64,000 bases of DNA from Kribbella pratensis (GCF_004365355.1 NZ_SODP01000002.1:2105846-2169845); one strand, 5' to 3'. Counted from the first letter of the stretch, positions 7,469 through 16,132 are shown. A program made the numbers and translations. Notes: generated from the letters alone by a model not told the origin.

Positions 7469-8416
7469 TCAGCGAGCAGCTGCTGTCGCCAGCAGATCGC
7501 GGCAGAGCACACCGAGCTCGATCCCAGCGGCCTCAGCCGCCAACGGGACCAGCGACGTCTCCGTCATCCCCGGCGCCACATTCACCTCGAGGAACCACGG
7601 CACGCCGGCCGCGTCCACGACGAGGTCCGACCGCGACAGGTCCCGCAGCCCCAGCGCCTGGTGCGCCTGCACCGCTGCCGCAGCGCACGCACCCGCGACC
7701 TCAGGCTCGAGCCGGGCAGGCACGACGAACTGCGTCGCCCCGGCCGTGTACCGCGCCTCGTAGTCGTAGAACCCCGAGTCCGGCCGGATCTCCACCGCCG
7801 GCAGAGCCCGCGGCCCGTCGCCCGTGTCGACCACGGTCACGGCGACCTCGGTGCCGTCGACGTACTGCTCGATCAGCGCCACCGGACCGTACGCGTAGCA
7901 GTTCACCATCGCCGACGGCAGCTCCTCGGCTGACCGCACGATCGACGCGCCCAGCGCGGAACCGCCGCGGGCGGGCTTCACGACGAGCGGCAGCCCGATC
8001 TGGTGGATCACCGACTCCATCAGCGACGCGGCGCCCAGCTCCCGGAATGTGTCATGCCCGAGCACGACCGACGCCGGCGTGTGCAGCCCGGCTGCCCCGA
8101 CCATCGTCGACGCGACCGGCTTGTCGAAGGCCGTGCGGCACGCGGCCGCGTCGGCGCCGACGTACGGAACGCCGTACAGGTCGAGGACCTGGCGGAGTGC
8201 GCCGTCCTCGCCGGTGACGCCGTGCAGGACGGGGAAGACCGCGTCCGGCGGATCGTTGCGCAGCCGGTCGACCAGGGAGGCGTCGACGTCACGCTGCTCG
8301 ACCTCTACGCCGACGCTGCGCAGGGCGTCCGCCACCCGCCGACCGGACCGCAGCGAGACGTCCCGCTCGTGCGACAGCCCGCCGGCCAGAACAAGCACTC
8401 GACCCAGATCACTCAT
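7469..8416 (-). CDS. D-alanine--D-alanine ligase family (ATP-grasp)
   Basis: ATP-grasp ligase of about 315 aa, similar to Ddl, which makes D-Ala-D-Ala for peptidoglycan. Visible features are LAGGLSHERDVSLRSG at the N-terminus, PVLHGVTGEDGALRQVLDLYGVPYVG (the Ddl substrate-loop region), the lysine of FDKPVAS, VVKPARGGSALG, a Glu/Asp set in LPAVEI and the metal-binding FLEVNVAPGMTETSL at the C-terminus. HGVTGEDG corresponds to HGxxGEDG of true Ddl enzymes. Actinomycetes often have a second ddl elsewhere, so this may be the housekeeping enzyme or a paralogue. The ATG at 8416 starts the conserved part; the GTG at 8434 is an alternative. Confidence 0.85.
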   Translation of the reverse strand: MSDLGRVLVLAGGLSHERDVSLRSGRRVADALRSVGVEVEQRDVDASLVDRLRNDPPDAVFPVLHGVTGEDGALRQVLDLYGVPYVGADAAACRTAFDKPVASTMVGAAGLHTPASVVLGHDTFRELGAASLMESVIHQIGLPLVVKPARGGSALGASIVRSAEELPSAMVNCYAYGPVALIEQYVDGTEVAVTVVDTGDGPRALPAVEIRPDSGFYDYEARYTAGATQFVVPARLEPEVAGACAAAAVQAHQALGLRDLSRSDLVVDAAGVPWFLEVNVAPGMTETSLVPLAAEAAGIELGVLCRDLLATAAAR

Positions 8417-8560
8417 CACAAATATCCCGATCACTCGTGGGCGACTCCGGCACGGGCGCCGGTCCCGAGGCCCATTGGAACGGTACCGCTAGCGCGTCAG
8501 CGACCCACGGCCACCCGTAGATCCATTGCGCAACCTTTGCGCTCGTCGCAGCAGGGTGGT

Positions 8561-9871
8561 CTAACTCAGCTCCGGTCCCGGAGCGTCGTAGTCACGTCCC
8601 GCACCAGGTGGCAGCGGACCGAACGTCTCGCGGAGCTCGAGCTCCTCATGAATCACCGCGGCGAGCCGACCGACACCTTCGGTGATCCGCTCCGGTGTCG
8701 GATGACAGTACGACAGCCGCATGCACTGCGAGCCGAAACCGTCGGCGAAGAAGGCCGTTCCGGGCACGTACGCCACGCGCGCGGTGACCGCCCGGGGCAG
8801 CATCGCCTTCGCATCAAGGCCTTCCGGCAACGTCAGCCACACGTAGAACCCGCCGCTCGGCCGCGTCCAGGTCGTTGCTGCAGGCATCTTTTCGGCGAGC
8901 GCCGCGAGCATCGCGTCCCGGCGTTCGCGGTACATCTCGCGGAACTGCTTCACCTGCCCCATCCAGTCGTGCCGGACCAGGTACGACGAGATGGCGAGCT
9001 GGCTGAACGTCGGCGGGCAGAGCGTCGCGGACTCCTGTGCCAGCACGAGTTTCTCCCGCACCGCATGCGGCGCGACCGCCCAACCCACCCGGAAACCGGG
9101 CGCGAACGTCTTGGAGAACGACCCGAGGTAGATCACGCCTTCGCGATCGTCGGCCCGCAACGCGCGCTGCGGCTCACCCTCGAAGCCGAGCAGCCCGTAC
9201 GGGTTGTCCTCCAGCACCAGCAGCTTGGCCCGCTGACAGATCTCCAGCACCCGCGACCGGCGCTCGTCCGACAGCGAAACCCCGGCGGGGTTGTGGAAAT
9301 TCGGGATCGTGTAGAAGAACTTGATCCGCTTGCCGGCCGCGCGGACCGTGGCGATCGCCTGCTCCAACGCCTCCGGCACGACGCCGTCGTCGTCCATCGC
9401 GACGTGCACCACTTCGCATTGGTACGCCCGGAACACGCCGAGCGCACCGACATACGAAGGCGCTTCGCAGATCACCACGTCGCCCGGATCGCAGAACACC
9501 CGCGTCACCAGGTCGACGGCCTGCTGGCTGCCGACCGTGACCACGACGTCGTCCGGGTGGGCCTCGATGCCCTCGAGCCGCATGATGTCGCAGATCTGGT
9601 CGCGCAAAGCCGGGTCGCCCTGGCCGGAGCCGTACTGCATCGCGACCGCGCCGTTGTCGATCACCAGGTCGCGGACCGCGCCGCCGACCACATCCAGCGG
9701 CAGGCCGCCGATGTTCGGCATGCCGCCCGCGAGGGAGACCACTTCGGGGCGGCTGGCAACGGAGAACAGCGCTCGGATCTCCGATGCGGTCATGCCCTTG
9801 GTCCGGGCTGCGTACGCTTCGACATAGTTGTCGAGGCGGGTCTGCCGGACATCAGGCACGTCAGCACTCAC
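8561..9871 (-). CDS. PLP-dependent aminotransferase, class I/II (2-aminoadipate/aromatic type)
   Basis: Fold-type I PLP enzyme of 436 aa, resembling LysN/2-aminoadipate aminotransferases and the catalytic domain of MocR proteins. The N-terminus RTKGMTASEIRALFSVASRPEVVSLAGG is family-typical. Further markers are the cofactor loop GSQQAVDLV, NFHNPAGVSLSDERR, the aspartate region LVLEDNPYGLLGFEG, and the Schiff-base lysine in LGSFSKTFAPGFRVGW. The GTG at 9871 has GGAG 8 bases upstream. The frame stays open further upstream, but that part overlaps the divergent small gene and has shadow composition. The substrate cannot be fixed from sequence; the neighbours give no pathway. Confidence 0.88.
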   Translation of the reverse strand: MSADVPDVRQTRLDNYVEAYAARTKGMTASEIRALFSVASRPEVVSLAGGMPNIGGLPLDVVGGAVRDLVIDNGAVAMQYGSGQGDPALRDQICDIMRLEGIEAHPDDVVVTVGSQQAVDLVTRVFCDPGDVVICEAPSYVGALGVFRAYQCEVVHVAMDDDGVVPEALEQAIATVRAAGKRIKFFYTIPNFHNPAGVSLSDERRSRVLEICQRAKLLVLEDNPYGLLGFEGEPQRALRADDREGVIYLGSFSKTFAPGFRVGWAVAPHAVREKLVLAQESATLCPPTFSQLAISSYLVRHDWMGQVKQFREMYRERRDAMLAALAEKMPAATTWTRPSGGFYVWLTLPEGLDAKAMLPRAVTARVAYVPGTAFFADGFGSQCMRLSYCHPTPERITEGVGRLAAVIHEELELRETFGPLPPGAGRDYDAPGPELS

Positions 9872-10067
9872 GAGGGCCACTCCAACGGGTGATCGAGGGG
9901 AAGTCACCAGGTTACGTCGACAGACCCGAGTCCGGGCTGTGGATCGGCGCGACCTCTCACTACCATGCCTTATAGGGGCAGGTTCGACCATGCCGTGATC
10001 TGGCTGCTGAGACAGCCGGGCGGCGCGGTGCGGCCTGAGAGGTGGACTGCGGAAGGCAGGATTCGGG

Positions 10068-10268
10068 ATGAGCGTGGGCAAGACAGCCGGCTGGACCCTC
10101 GGCGGACTGCTGCTGGGCGTGCTGGCCGGTTTCGCGGCCGAGCTGTTCCGGCGGCAACCCGCCGCGAAGGTGCAGCAGCGGTACGTCGCCCCCGAGGCGA
10201 CCCGCACGACGGACGCACGGACCCCGGCCCCGGTGCCGGAACCGGCGACCGAACCCGCTACGCGATGA
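10068..10268 (+). CDS. Small single-pass membrane protein, 66 aa, unknown function
   Basis: Short protein with one N-terminal hydrophobic helix (TLGGLLLGVLAGFAAELF, ~10-27), then a basic turn and a Thr/Ala/Pro-rich tail. AGGATTCGGG precedes the ATG. It is not a recognised family. It stands between the divergent aminotransferase and the GNAT gene, on the GNAT strand. Confidence 0.55.
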   Translation: MSVGKTAGWTLGGLLLGVLAGFAAELFRRQPAAKVQQRYVAPEATRTTDARTPAPVPEPATEPATR

Positions 10269-10329
10269 CACGCATCGTGACGAAGCTAACAAGCCACGAT
10301 CGACGCAGCACCGCTGACCGGACGCGCTG

Positions 10330-10989
10330 ATGGCCCGACGGCTCGAACCGCTGACACTCGCCAACCTCGGCGAGTTGCCGCTTCCGTGCCGTGACTGCGT
10401 GTTCTGGGAGCTCGACCCGGTCGCCGCGCGGCAGGCCGACCGCAACGGCGACACCGCGCTGGAGAAGGAAGCCTGGCTGTCCCAGCTGCTGCTCGACTGG
10501 GGTCCCGCGGGCGTCGTGCTGTACGTCGACGACGATCCGGCCGGATTCGCGCTCTACGGGCCGGCGACGTACCTGCCCCGGGTCCAGGCGTTCCCGACCG
10601 CTCCGGTCAGCCCGGACGCCGTCGTACTCGCGACCGGCCGGATCCAGCCGCGGTACCTCGGGCTCGGCCTGGGCAAGATCCTCGTCCAGGCGGTTGCGAA
10701 GGACGTGCTCAAGCGTGGTTTCCGGGCGGTCGAGGCGTTCGGTGACTCGCGGTGGAACGGGCCCGGCTGCGTCTGGCCGACCGAGTTCCTCCGCGCGGTC
10801 GGGTTCGCGGTCGTCCGTGAGCATCCGCGCAATCCACGGCTCCGGCTCGACCTGCGTTCGGCGATCACCTGGCGCAGCGAGATGGAGGCCGCCGTCGAGC
10901 GGCTGATGGGCGCGATCCGCCCGGAGCCCGCGCCGTCCGGTCCGGTGACGGTCCGGGACGCACTGAGGTCGGGTCCGGAGGTCCCGTGA
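10330..10989 (+). CDS. GNAT family N-acetyltransferase
   Basis: Acetyl-CoA-dependent acyltransferase fold of 219 aa with unknown acceptor. The N-terminus contains CRDCVFWELDP, typical of a GNAT subfamily often found close to parAB in actinobacteria. The acetyl-CoA binding loop is PRYLGLGLGKILVQ (motif A, about 100-113), and motif B is FLRAVGFAVVREHPRNPRLRLDL. The stop overlaps the DUF2784 GTG by 4 bases, so the two are cotranslated. Confidence 0.85.
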   Translation: MARRLEPLTLANLGELPLPCRDCVFWELDPVAARQADRNGDTALEKEAWLSQLLLDWGPAGVVLYVDDDPAGFALYGPATYLPRVQAFPTAPVSPDAVVLATGRIQPRYLGLGLGKILVQAVAKDVLKRGFRAVEAFGDSRWNGPGCVWPTEFLRAVGFAVVREHPRNPRLRLDLRSAITWRSEMEAAVERLMGAIRPEPAPSGPVTVRDALRSGPEVP

Positions 10990-11378
10990 TCTGGCGCGCA
11001 CTGGCCGATGTGGTGATGGTCGTGCACGGTGCGTTGCTGCTGTTCTTCGTGGTGGGCGGATTCCTCGCCTGGCGGTGGCCCAGGCTGATCTGGTTCCACC
11101 TCGCGATCGTGGTGTGGAACCTTGTCATCGTCCTGGCCGACTTCGGCTGCCCCGTGACGGCCACCGAGAAGTACTTCCGCCGGCAGGGCGGCGAGAGCGT
11201 CTACGCGGGCGGGTACATCCACCACTACCTCGAGGGACACCTCTGGCCGGAGGGCGCGACCCCGTGGGCGGAGCGGATCGGCTTCGCGCTGGTGCTGATC
11301 GCGTACGCCGGGTTCTTCGTCGTACAGCACGGTCGGAAGGCCAAGGTCAGGGGAGAGTCAGTGGGACCCCGGACGTGA
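10986..11378 (+). CDS. DUF2784 membrane protein
   Basis: 130-aa protein of family DUF2784, function unknown. Hydrophobic segments at about 6-30, 33-55 and 93-113 predict three membrane helices. The conserved features are FGCPVTATEKYFR and GGYIHHYLEG between helices 2 and 3; the Cys and the His pair could bind a cofactor (inference). The GTG start overlaps the GNAT stop. Confidence 0.88.
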   Translation: MIWRALADVVMVVHGALLLFFVVGGFLAWRWPRLIWFHLAIVVWNLVIVLADFGCPVTATEKYFRRQGGESVYAGGYIHHYLEGHLWPEGATPWAERIGFALVLIAYAGFFVVQHGRKAKVRGESVGPRT

Positions 11379-11407
11379 GCCGGACGAAGCCTCCCCATAC
11401 TGGGAGG

Positions 11408-12046
11408 GTGCCCATCGACGACTACCTGGCCGCGCTGAGCAAGCAGCTCCGGGGACCACGGCGCCGGAAGGCGGATCTGCTGGCCGAGGCCCGCGACCAC
11501 CTGACCGACGCGACCGAGGCCTTCGAGGCCGACGGTTTCGACCGGTACGACGCGGAGAAGCACGCGGTCGCCGACTTCGGGGCGATCGAGGACGTCGCAC
11601 CGGGATACCGGTCCGAGCTGGCGATCAGTCAGAGCCGGCGGACGGCGATGATGCTGTTGCTGGCGCTGATCATCCAGCCGATCGTCTGGCAGAGCGGCGC
11701 CTGGGTCTGGACCCAGGAGCAGACCGACTCGAGCGCGTTGAACGACCTGCTCCAGATCGTCGTCCGGGATGTCGGCGGCGTGGTGATCGCCGGCGCTGTG
11801 CTGGCCGTGCTCGGCACCGGCATCGGGCAGCGATTCCCGTTGGTCCGGGAGCACCTGAGCCGGATCACCGCACTCTTCACCCTGGCCGGTTCCGCGCTGA
11901 TCGCCGGGATCGGCGTCACCATGACCGCGACCAGCACCCACGCCCCCGGCCTGCCGGCGTACGGGATCGTCGGGATGTTCGTCGTCCTGCCGCTCGCGCT
12001 CGTCAGCGTGCAGGCAGCCCGCGCGCTACGCCTCGCGCGGGCGTAG
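11408..12046 (+). CDS. Permease-prefix/DUF1700-like membrane protein
   Basis: A 212-aa protein. The first ~75 residues form the helical permease-prefix domain (DYLAALSKQLRGPRRRKADLLAEARDHLTDA, then DAEKHAVADFGAIEDVAPGY), normally found in proteins encoded beside PadR regulators. Four hydrophobic segments follow. The GTG at 11408 starts the conserved domain. Its partner PadR gene lies immediately downstream but is convergent, with a 21-base overlap of the 3' ends, instead of the more common same-strand order. Its role may be to act with the regulator as a membrane-associated co-sensor (inference). Confidence 0.8.
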   Translation: MPIDDYLAALSKQLRGPRRRKADLLAEARDHLTDATEAFEADGFDRYDAEKHAVADFGAIEDVAPGYRSELAISQSRRTAMMLLLALIIQPIVWQSGAWVWTQEQTDSSALNDLLQIVVRDVGGVVIAGAVLAVLGTGIGQRFPLVREHLSRITALFTLAGSALIAGIGVTMTATSTHAPGLPAYGIVGMFVVLPLALVSVQAARALRLARA

Positions 12047-12352
12047 CACCCCTTCCACGACCGCGCGGAAGGTCAGCCACTCCTGCTTGCCCGAGGCAAG
12101 CATCTTCGAACCGGCGCTGGTGAGCTGATAGGTCCGGCGCTTACGCCCGCCGACCGTGCTCCACTCACTGGCCAGGTAGCCGGCCCGCTCCAGCCGCCGC
12201 AGCGCCGGATACAACGTGCCGGTCGGCAGGTCGAGCTCGCCGCCGCTGCGCTCGAGCAGCGCCTCCATGATCGCGTAACCGTGCAGCGGCTCGTGCTCGA
12301 CGACCGCCAGGATCATCGGATCGAGGTGCCCACGCAGCGCATCCGCCTTCAT
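12026..12352 (-). CDS. PadR family transcriptional regulator
   Basis: Winged-helix repressor of 108 aa, the short PadR-s2 type. The recognition region LHGYAIMEALLERSGGELDLPTGTLYPALRRLERAGYLASEW is diagnostic. It is divergent from the MMPL exporter gene, with 84 bases between the start codons. Two near-identical 20-bp repeats lie in that gap, one covering its own start codon, so autorepression and control of the exporter are likely. PadR repressors usually release DNA on binding small lipophilic molecules. Confidence 0.92.
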   Translation of the reverse strand: MKADALRGHLDPMILAVVEHEPLHGYAIMEALLERSGGELDLPTGTLYPALRRLERAGYLASEWSTVGGRKRRTYQLTSAGSKMLASGKQEWLTFRAVVEGVLRPREA

Positions 12353-12413
12353 GTAGCCAGTCTACTCATATGTCTGTTAGTGTCGATAGGCAACATGTAG
12401 CCAATCTACGCAT
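12350..12413. promoter_or_regulatory. Repeated operator between padR and the MMPL exporter
   Basis: Two direct copies of a 20-bp element (12350-12369 and 12394-12413, 18 of 20 identical, 44 bases apart) begin CATGTAGCCA. Each has internal dyad symmetry GTAG-N5-CTAC. One copy covers the padR start codon and the other lies 23 bases before the exporter ATG. This layout fits a PadR operator pair controlling both divergent genes. Confidence 0.7.
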
Positions 12414-12436
12414 CAAGCAGTGAGGAGGCCCCGGCG

Positions 12437-14581
12437 ATGACCGTGGACACCCCCGTACGACGATCGCCCGGCACGAAACCGCCGGGACTACTGCACCGCG
12501 TCTCCGGCTGGGCGATGCGGCACGCCGGCCTGGCGCTCCTGCTGTGGGTGCTCGTCCTGGCCGCCGTCACCGCCGCGTCGACCGTGGTGGGCGCGAACTA
12601 CAAGAACGACAACTCGCTCCCGGGCACGGACTCCCAGCGGGTGACCGACATCTTCCAGGCCCACCAGCCGAAGGGCGATACGGCTTCGGTGCAGCTCGTC
12701 GTCCGGGCCGACGGCGGTCTCGACACGGACAAGAGCCGGATGGCGTCGATGCTGGCAGTCGTCCGGACGCTGCCGCACGTCGCCTCCGTCGCCGATCCGT
12801 TCACCGCCCCGGGCAGTATGTCGACAGATCGACGTACGGCGTACTCGACCGTGAGCCTGGATGTCGCACAGGCGGATATGCCGGTGGAGGACGTGCGGAC
12901 GATCATCCACCGGGCGCAGGACTTCGCGGCACCGGGGTTTCAGGTCGAGGTCGGTGGGGATCTGGCCCGGAAGGCCGCGGACAGTTCGGGCGGTGCGTCC
13001 GAGGGCGCGGGCATCCTGGCCGCGCTGGTGATCCTCGTGTTCCTCTTCGGATCGTTGCTTGCGGCAACACTTCCGTTGCTGACCGCGGTGTTCGCGGTGG
13101 GCAGCACGGTCGGGTTGCTGATGCTCGCCTCGCATCTGTTCACGGTGCCGGACTACACCACCCCCGTGATGATGCTGGTCGGTCTGGGCGTCGGCATCGA
13201 CTACGCGTTGCTGATCTTCTCCCGCTATCGCCACGAGCTGTTGAAGGGCCAGACGGATCGGGAGACGGCCGCGATCGTTGCCTTGGACACCGCGGGTCGT
13301 TCGGTGCTGTTCGCCGGATGCACGGTCGTGATCGCCTTGCTCGGGTTGTTGGCGCTCGGACTCGGATCGCTGCAAGGCGTTGCGCTCGGTGTCACGTTGA
13401 CCGTGCTCATGACGATGCTCGCTGCGGTGACGTTGCTGCCGGCGTTGCTGACGTTGTTCGGGAAGCGGATCGAGCGGAGCGTTCGCAAGCATGCCGCGAA
13501 ACAGCGCCGTACGCCTGGTGAGGGCTGGCGGAAGCTGGCCGGTCTGGTGCAGCGCGGGCCGTGGGTGCCGTTGCTGCTCGGGATCGTCGCGTTGGTGGCG
13601 TTGTCGCTGCCGGCGTTGAACATGCGGCTCGGGTTCGCCGATGCGGGGACCGACGATCCGGCCAAGACCAGTCGGAAGGCCTACGACCTGCTGGCCGATG
13701 GGTTCGGGCCAGGATTCAACGGCCCGCTCGTCGTGGTGTCCGAGGGGGATCGGACTGCGGCTCAGGCGCTTGGTCAGACGCTGGCGGCGGATCCTGGCAT
13801 CGCGGCGGTGACGCCGCCGCAGCTGACGCCGGACGGCAAGGTCGCGACCGTACTGGCGTTCCCGAAGTCGGCGCCGCAGGACGCGGCGACGAGTGACCTC
13901 GTGCAGCGACTGCGCGACGACACGTTGCCGAAGCTCGAGTCGGAGACCAGGGCGACGTACCTGGTCGGTGGTGCGACCGCGGCGGCCGACGACTTCGCGG
14001 GGGCGGTGAGCAAGCGGCTGCCGATCTTCGTGCTCGTGGTGGTCGGGCTGTCGGCGCTGCTGTTGATGGCCGTGTTCCGGTCGGTGCTGATTCCGCTGAA
14101 GGCCGCCGTACTCAATCTGCTCAGCATCGGCGCCTCGCTCGGCATGATCACGCTGGTGTTCCAGCAGGGCTGGTTCGGCGCGCAGGCGGGTCCGATCGAG
14201 GCGTTCGTACCGGTGATGATCTTCGCGATCGTGTTCGGGTTGTCGATGGACTACGAGGTGTTCCTGGTCTCGCGGATCCACGAGGAGTGGCGACGGACGA
14301 AGGATGCCCGGGCCGCCGTCCGGGAAGGACTGGCGACCACGGGCAGTGTGATCACCGCGGCGGCCGCGATCATGATCGTGGTGTTCGGCGCGTTCCTGCT
14401 GAGTCCGGACCGGATGCTCAAGCAGTTCGGTCTCGGGCTGGCGACCGCGGTCCTTCTCGATGCCCTCCTGATCCGCTGCATCATCGTCCCGGCCGTACTG
14501 CGCCTGATGGGCAACCGTGCCTGGTGGCTGCCCCGTTGGCTCGACCGGATGCTGCCGAGGATCGCCCTCGAGAAGGACTGA
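12437..14581 (+). CDS. MMPL/RND family membrane transporter
   Basis: A 714-aa proton-motive-force-driven exporter of the MMPL family, related to mycobacterial lipid and siderophore exporters and to drug efflux proteins. After a short cytoplasmic tail there is helix 1 (GLALLLWVLVLAAVTAAS), a ~130-aa external loop, a cluster of five helices from about 185 to 340 containing GLGVGIDYALLIFSRYRHE, a second external domain and a second five-helix cluster with GLSMDYEVFLVSRIHEEW. The two GxxxDY motifs carry the conserved Asp-Tyr pair of proton relay. A GAGGAGG ribosome site lies 9 bases before the ATG. It is probably repressed by the divergent PadR. Confidence 0.93.
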   Translation: MTVDTPVRRSPGTKPPGLLHRVSGWAMRHAGLALLLWVLVLAAVTAASTVVGANYKNDNSLPGTDSQRVTDIFQAHQPKGDTASVQLVVRADGGLDTDKSRMASMLAVVRTLPHVASVADPFTAPGSMSTDRRTAYSTVSLDVAQADMPVEDVRTIIHRAQDFAAPGFQVEVGGDLARKAADSSGGASEGAGILAALVILVFLFGSLLAATLPLLTAVFAVGSTVGLLMLASHLFTVPDYTTPVMMLVGLGVGIDYALLIFSRYRHELLKGQTDRETAAIVALDTAGRSVLFAGCTVVIALLGLLALGLGSLQGVALGVTLTVLMTMLAAVTLLPALLTLFGKRIERSVRKHAAKQRRTPGEGWRKLAGLVQRGPWVPLLLGIVALVALSLPALNMRLGFADAGTDDPAKTSRKAYDLLADGFGPGFNGPLVVVSEGDRTAAQALGQTLAADPGIAAVTPPQLTPDGKVATVLAFPKSAPQDAATSDLVQRLRDDTLPKLESETRATYLVGGATAAADDFAGAVSKRLPIFVLVVVGLSALLLMAVFRSVLIPLKAAVLNLLSIGASLGMITLVFQQGWFGAQAGPIEAFVPVMIFAIVFGLSMDYEVFLVSRIHEEWRRTKDARAAVREGLATTGSVITAAAAIMIVVFGAFLLSPDRMLKQFGLGLATAVLLDALLIRCIIVPAVLRLMGNRAWWLPRWLDRMLPRIALEKD

Positions 14582-14583
14582 CC

Positions 14584-14934
14584 TCAGCCGTTGGCGGCCA
14601 CGCCGATCTTGTGCCCTTGGGCGTCGGCGAAGACGCCGAAGCTCGTGCCGGGCACCTGCTGGGCGGGCTGAACGATCTGTCCGCCCAGCTCCTCGACGCG
14701 CGCGAGCGTGGCCGCGACGTCCTCGACCCCGACGAAGAACAGCACCTCGTCCTCGGCGCTCTGCCGCGGGCCGATCGCGACGTACGTCCCCTCCGGCGTA
14801 CCGGTGTCGATGAACGTGTACCCCGGGTATGCGCCCTCGGACGCGACCTTCCACCCGAACAGCTCAGCGAAGAACTGCCGGGTCTTGTCCGGATCCGCCG
14901 ATCGGATCTCGGCGTGGACGACTGGATGTGCCAT
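14584..14934 (-). CDS. VOC (glyoxalase/bleomycin-resistance fold) protein
   Basis: A 116-aa single-domain VOC protein with two beta-alpha-beta-beta-beta modules: VVHAEIRSADPDKTRQFFAELFGW at the start and EVLFFVGVEDVAATLARVEELGG in the second half. It ends with DAQGHKIGVA. Metal ligands are only partly recognisable, so an enzyme (lyase or dioxygenase-like) or a binding protein are both possible. It is tail-to-tail with the exporter gene, 2 bases apart. A clear dyad lies upstream of its start. Confidence 0.88.
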   Translation of the reverse strand: MAHPVVHAEIRSADPDKTRQFFAELFGWKVASEGAYPGYTFIDTGTPEGTYVAIGPRQSAEDEVLFFVGVEDVAATLARVEELGGQIVQPAQQVPGTSFGVFADAQGHKIGVAANG

Positions 14935-14947
14935 GAGCCCCTCCTAG

Positions 14948-14972
14948 GTCAACTGATGCTCAACCAGTTGAC
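14948..14972. promoter_or_regulatory. Dyad operator upstream of the VOC gene
   Basis: GTCAACTG (14948-14955) and CAGTTGAC (14965-14972) form a perfect 8-bp inverted repeat around 9 bases. An overlapping TCAAC-CA-GTTGA element makes a second half-site. It starts 14 bases before the VOC start codon (14934, minus strand). TCAAC/GTTGA dyads are typical of ArsR-type regulators of VOC and SRPBCC genes in actinobacteria, but no ArsR gene is in the window. Confidence 0.6.
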
Positions 14973-14995
14973 GAACGGCCCATCCGGAAATCGAC

Positions 14996-16132
14996 TCAGA
15001 CGGTCAGTTGCCCGAAGCGGAGCATGCCGGTGGCGGCGTCCTGCTCCGGCGGCAGGTAGACGCGCTGGATGGCGACCACGATCGCCTCCGCGATGACATC
15101 GCGGAACGCCGGGTCGGCCAGGCGCGCGGAGTCGTGCGGGTTCGTGACGTACCCGATCTCGAGCCGCACCGCGGGCATCTTGGTCCGCCGCAGCAGATCC
15201 CAGGTCTTGGCGTGGGTACGGCAGTTCAGCAGGTCGGTCCGCGCGACGATCTCACGCTGGACCAGGCCGGCGAACTGCTCACCGACGCTCGACGAGGCAC
15301 CGTGCAGGTCATTGCCGTAGTAGTACGTCGCGACGCCCTGCGCCTCCGGGTTCGTCGAACCGTCGGCATGCAGCGAGACACACAGGTTCGCGTCGGTCTC
15401 GTTCGCGAAGGCAGCGCGGGCCAGCTCGTCCGGCCCCTGATCGCGGCCCCGCGACAAATATGCCCGGACGCCGGTGGCGCCGAGCCGACCCTCGATCCGG
15501 GCCGCCAGGTCGTACGCGATGTCGGACTCGCGCAGGCCGTAGCCCTCCCAGCCGTAGTCGAATCCGCCGTGGCCCGGGTCGATCACCACGGTCTTGCCGG
15601 ACAACCGCGGTCCGGCGGCGCGGACAGCCTCGCGCGCACGCAGTGCGTCGGGCCGACCGCCGGTCGCCATCGGGCGGATCCGCTGCAGCGCCTTGAACGT
15701 CGACGGCCCACAGGTCCCGTCAGCGGGAAGGCCCATGTTCCGCTGGAAGTCGGTCACCGCGCGCTGGGTGTCGGCGCCGAAGATCCCGTCGATCCGGGCG
15801 ACCGCGAACCCGAGCTCCTGCAGTTTCGCCTGCAGGGCGAGTACGTCGTCTCCCGACAGCGGGTGCGACGGGACGTACGTCAGCAGCCGGTCGCCCAGCC
15901 GCCAACGTGCGTCGTCGATCGCCCGATAGGTCTGCGGGCCGACGATCCCGTCGATCATCAGCCCTCGTTGCTGCTGGAACCCCCGGACAGCGTGCGCGGT
16001 CGCCTCGTCGTAGACGTCGTGACCGCCGTCCAGCAGCCCCAGCCGCTGGAGCTTGCCGACGATCTCGGCGACCGCCTCACCGCTGTCGCCGATCCGGTAC
16101 AAGCCGTGCGGGCCAGACGGTGACACTGCCAT
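14996..16132 (-). CDS. cwlM: CwlM-like N-acetylmuramoyl-L-alanine amidase with two peptidoglycan-binding domains
   Basis: 378 aa with two PG_binding_1 repeats (about 10-75 and 90-155; FQQQRGLMIDGIVGPQT and FQRNMGLPADGTCGPST) followed by an Amidase_3 domain (about 185-370). Zinc ligands are intact: DPGHGG, GLRESD, SLHADG and RLEIGYVTN. There is no signal peptide, matching mycobacterial CwlM, which acts in the cytoplasm as a phosphorylated regulator of MurA instead of as a hydrolase. The position next to trxA/trxB reproduces the Mycobacterium order, which supports orthology. Whether this copy is catalytic, regulatory or both is not shown by sequence. Confidence 0.9.
   Translation of the reverse strand: MAVSPSGPHGLYRIGDSGEAVAEIVGKLQRLGLLDGGHDVYDEATAHAVRGFQQQRGLMIDGIVGPQTYRAIDDARWRLGDRLLTYVPSHPLSGDDVLALQAKLQELGFAVARIDGIFGADTQRAVTDFQRNMGLPADGTCGPSTFKALQRIRPMATGGRPDALRAREAVRAAGPRLSGKTVVIDPGHGGFDYGWEGYGLRESDIAYDLAARIEGRLGATGVRAYLSRGRDQGPDELARAAFANETDANLCVSLHADGSTNPEAQGVATYYYGNDLHGASSSVGEQFAGLVQREIVARTDLLNCRTHAKTWDLLRRTKMPAVRLEIGYVTNPHDSARLADPAFRDVIAEAIVVAIQRVYLPPEQDAATGMLRFGQLTV

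Noticed and set aside
8003..9892. 629-aa plus-strand frame antisense to the ligase and aminotransferase genes
   Set aside because: Shadow frame with His/Arg/Asp bias; the minus-strand enzymes are clear.
12488..14854. 788-aa minus-strand open frame antisense to the MMPL exporter
   Set aside because: Arg/His/Gln/Asp-rich shadow composition, no domain pattern, and it mirrors a well-conserved transporter.
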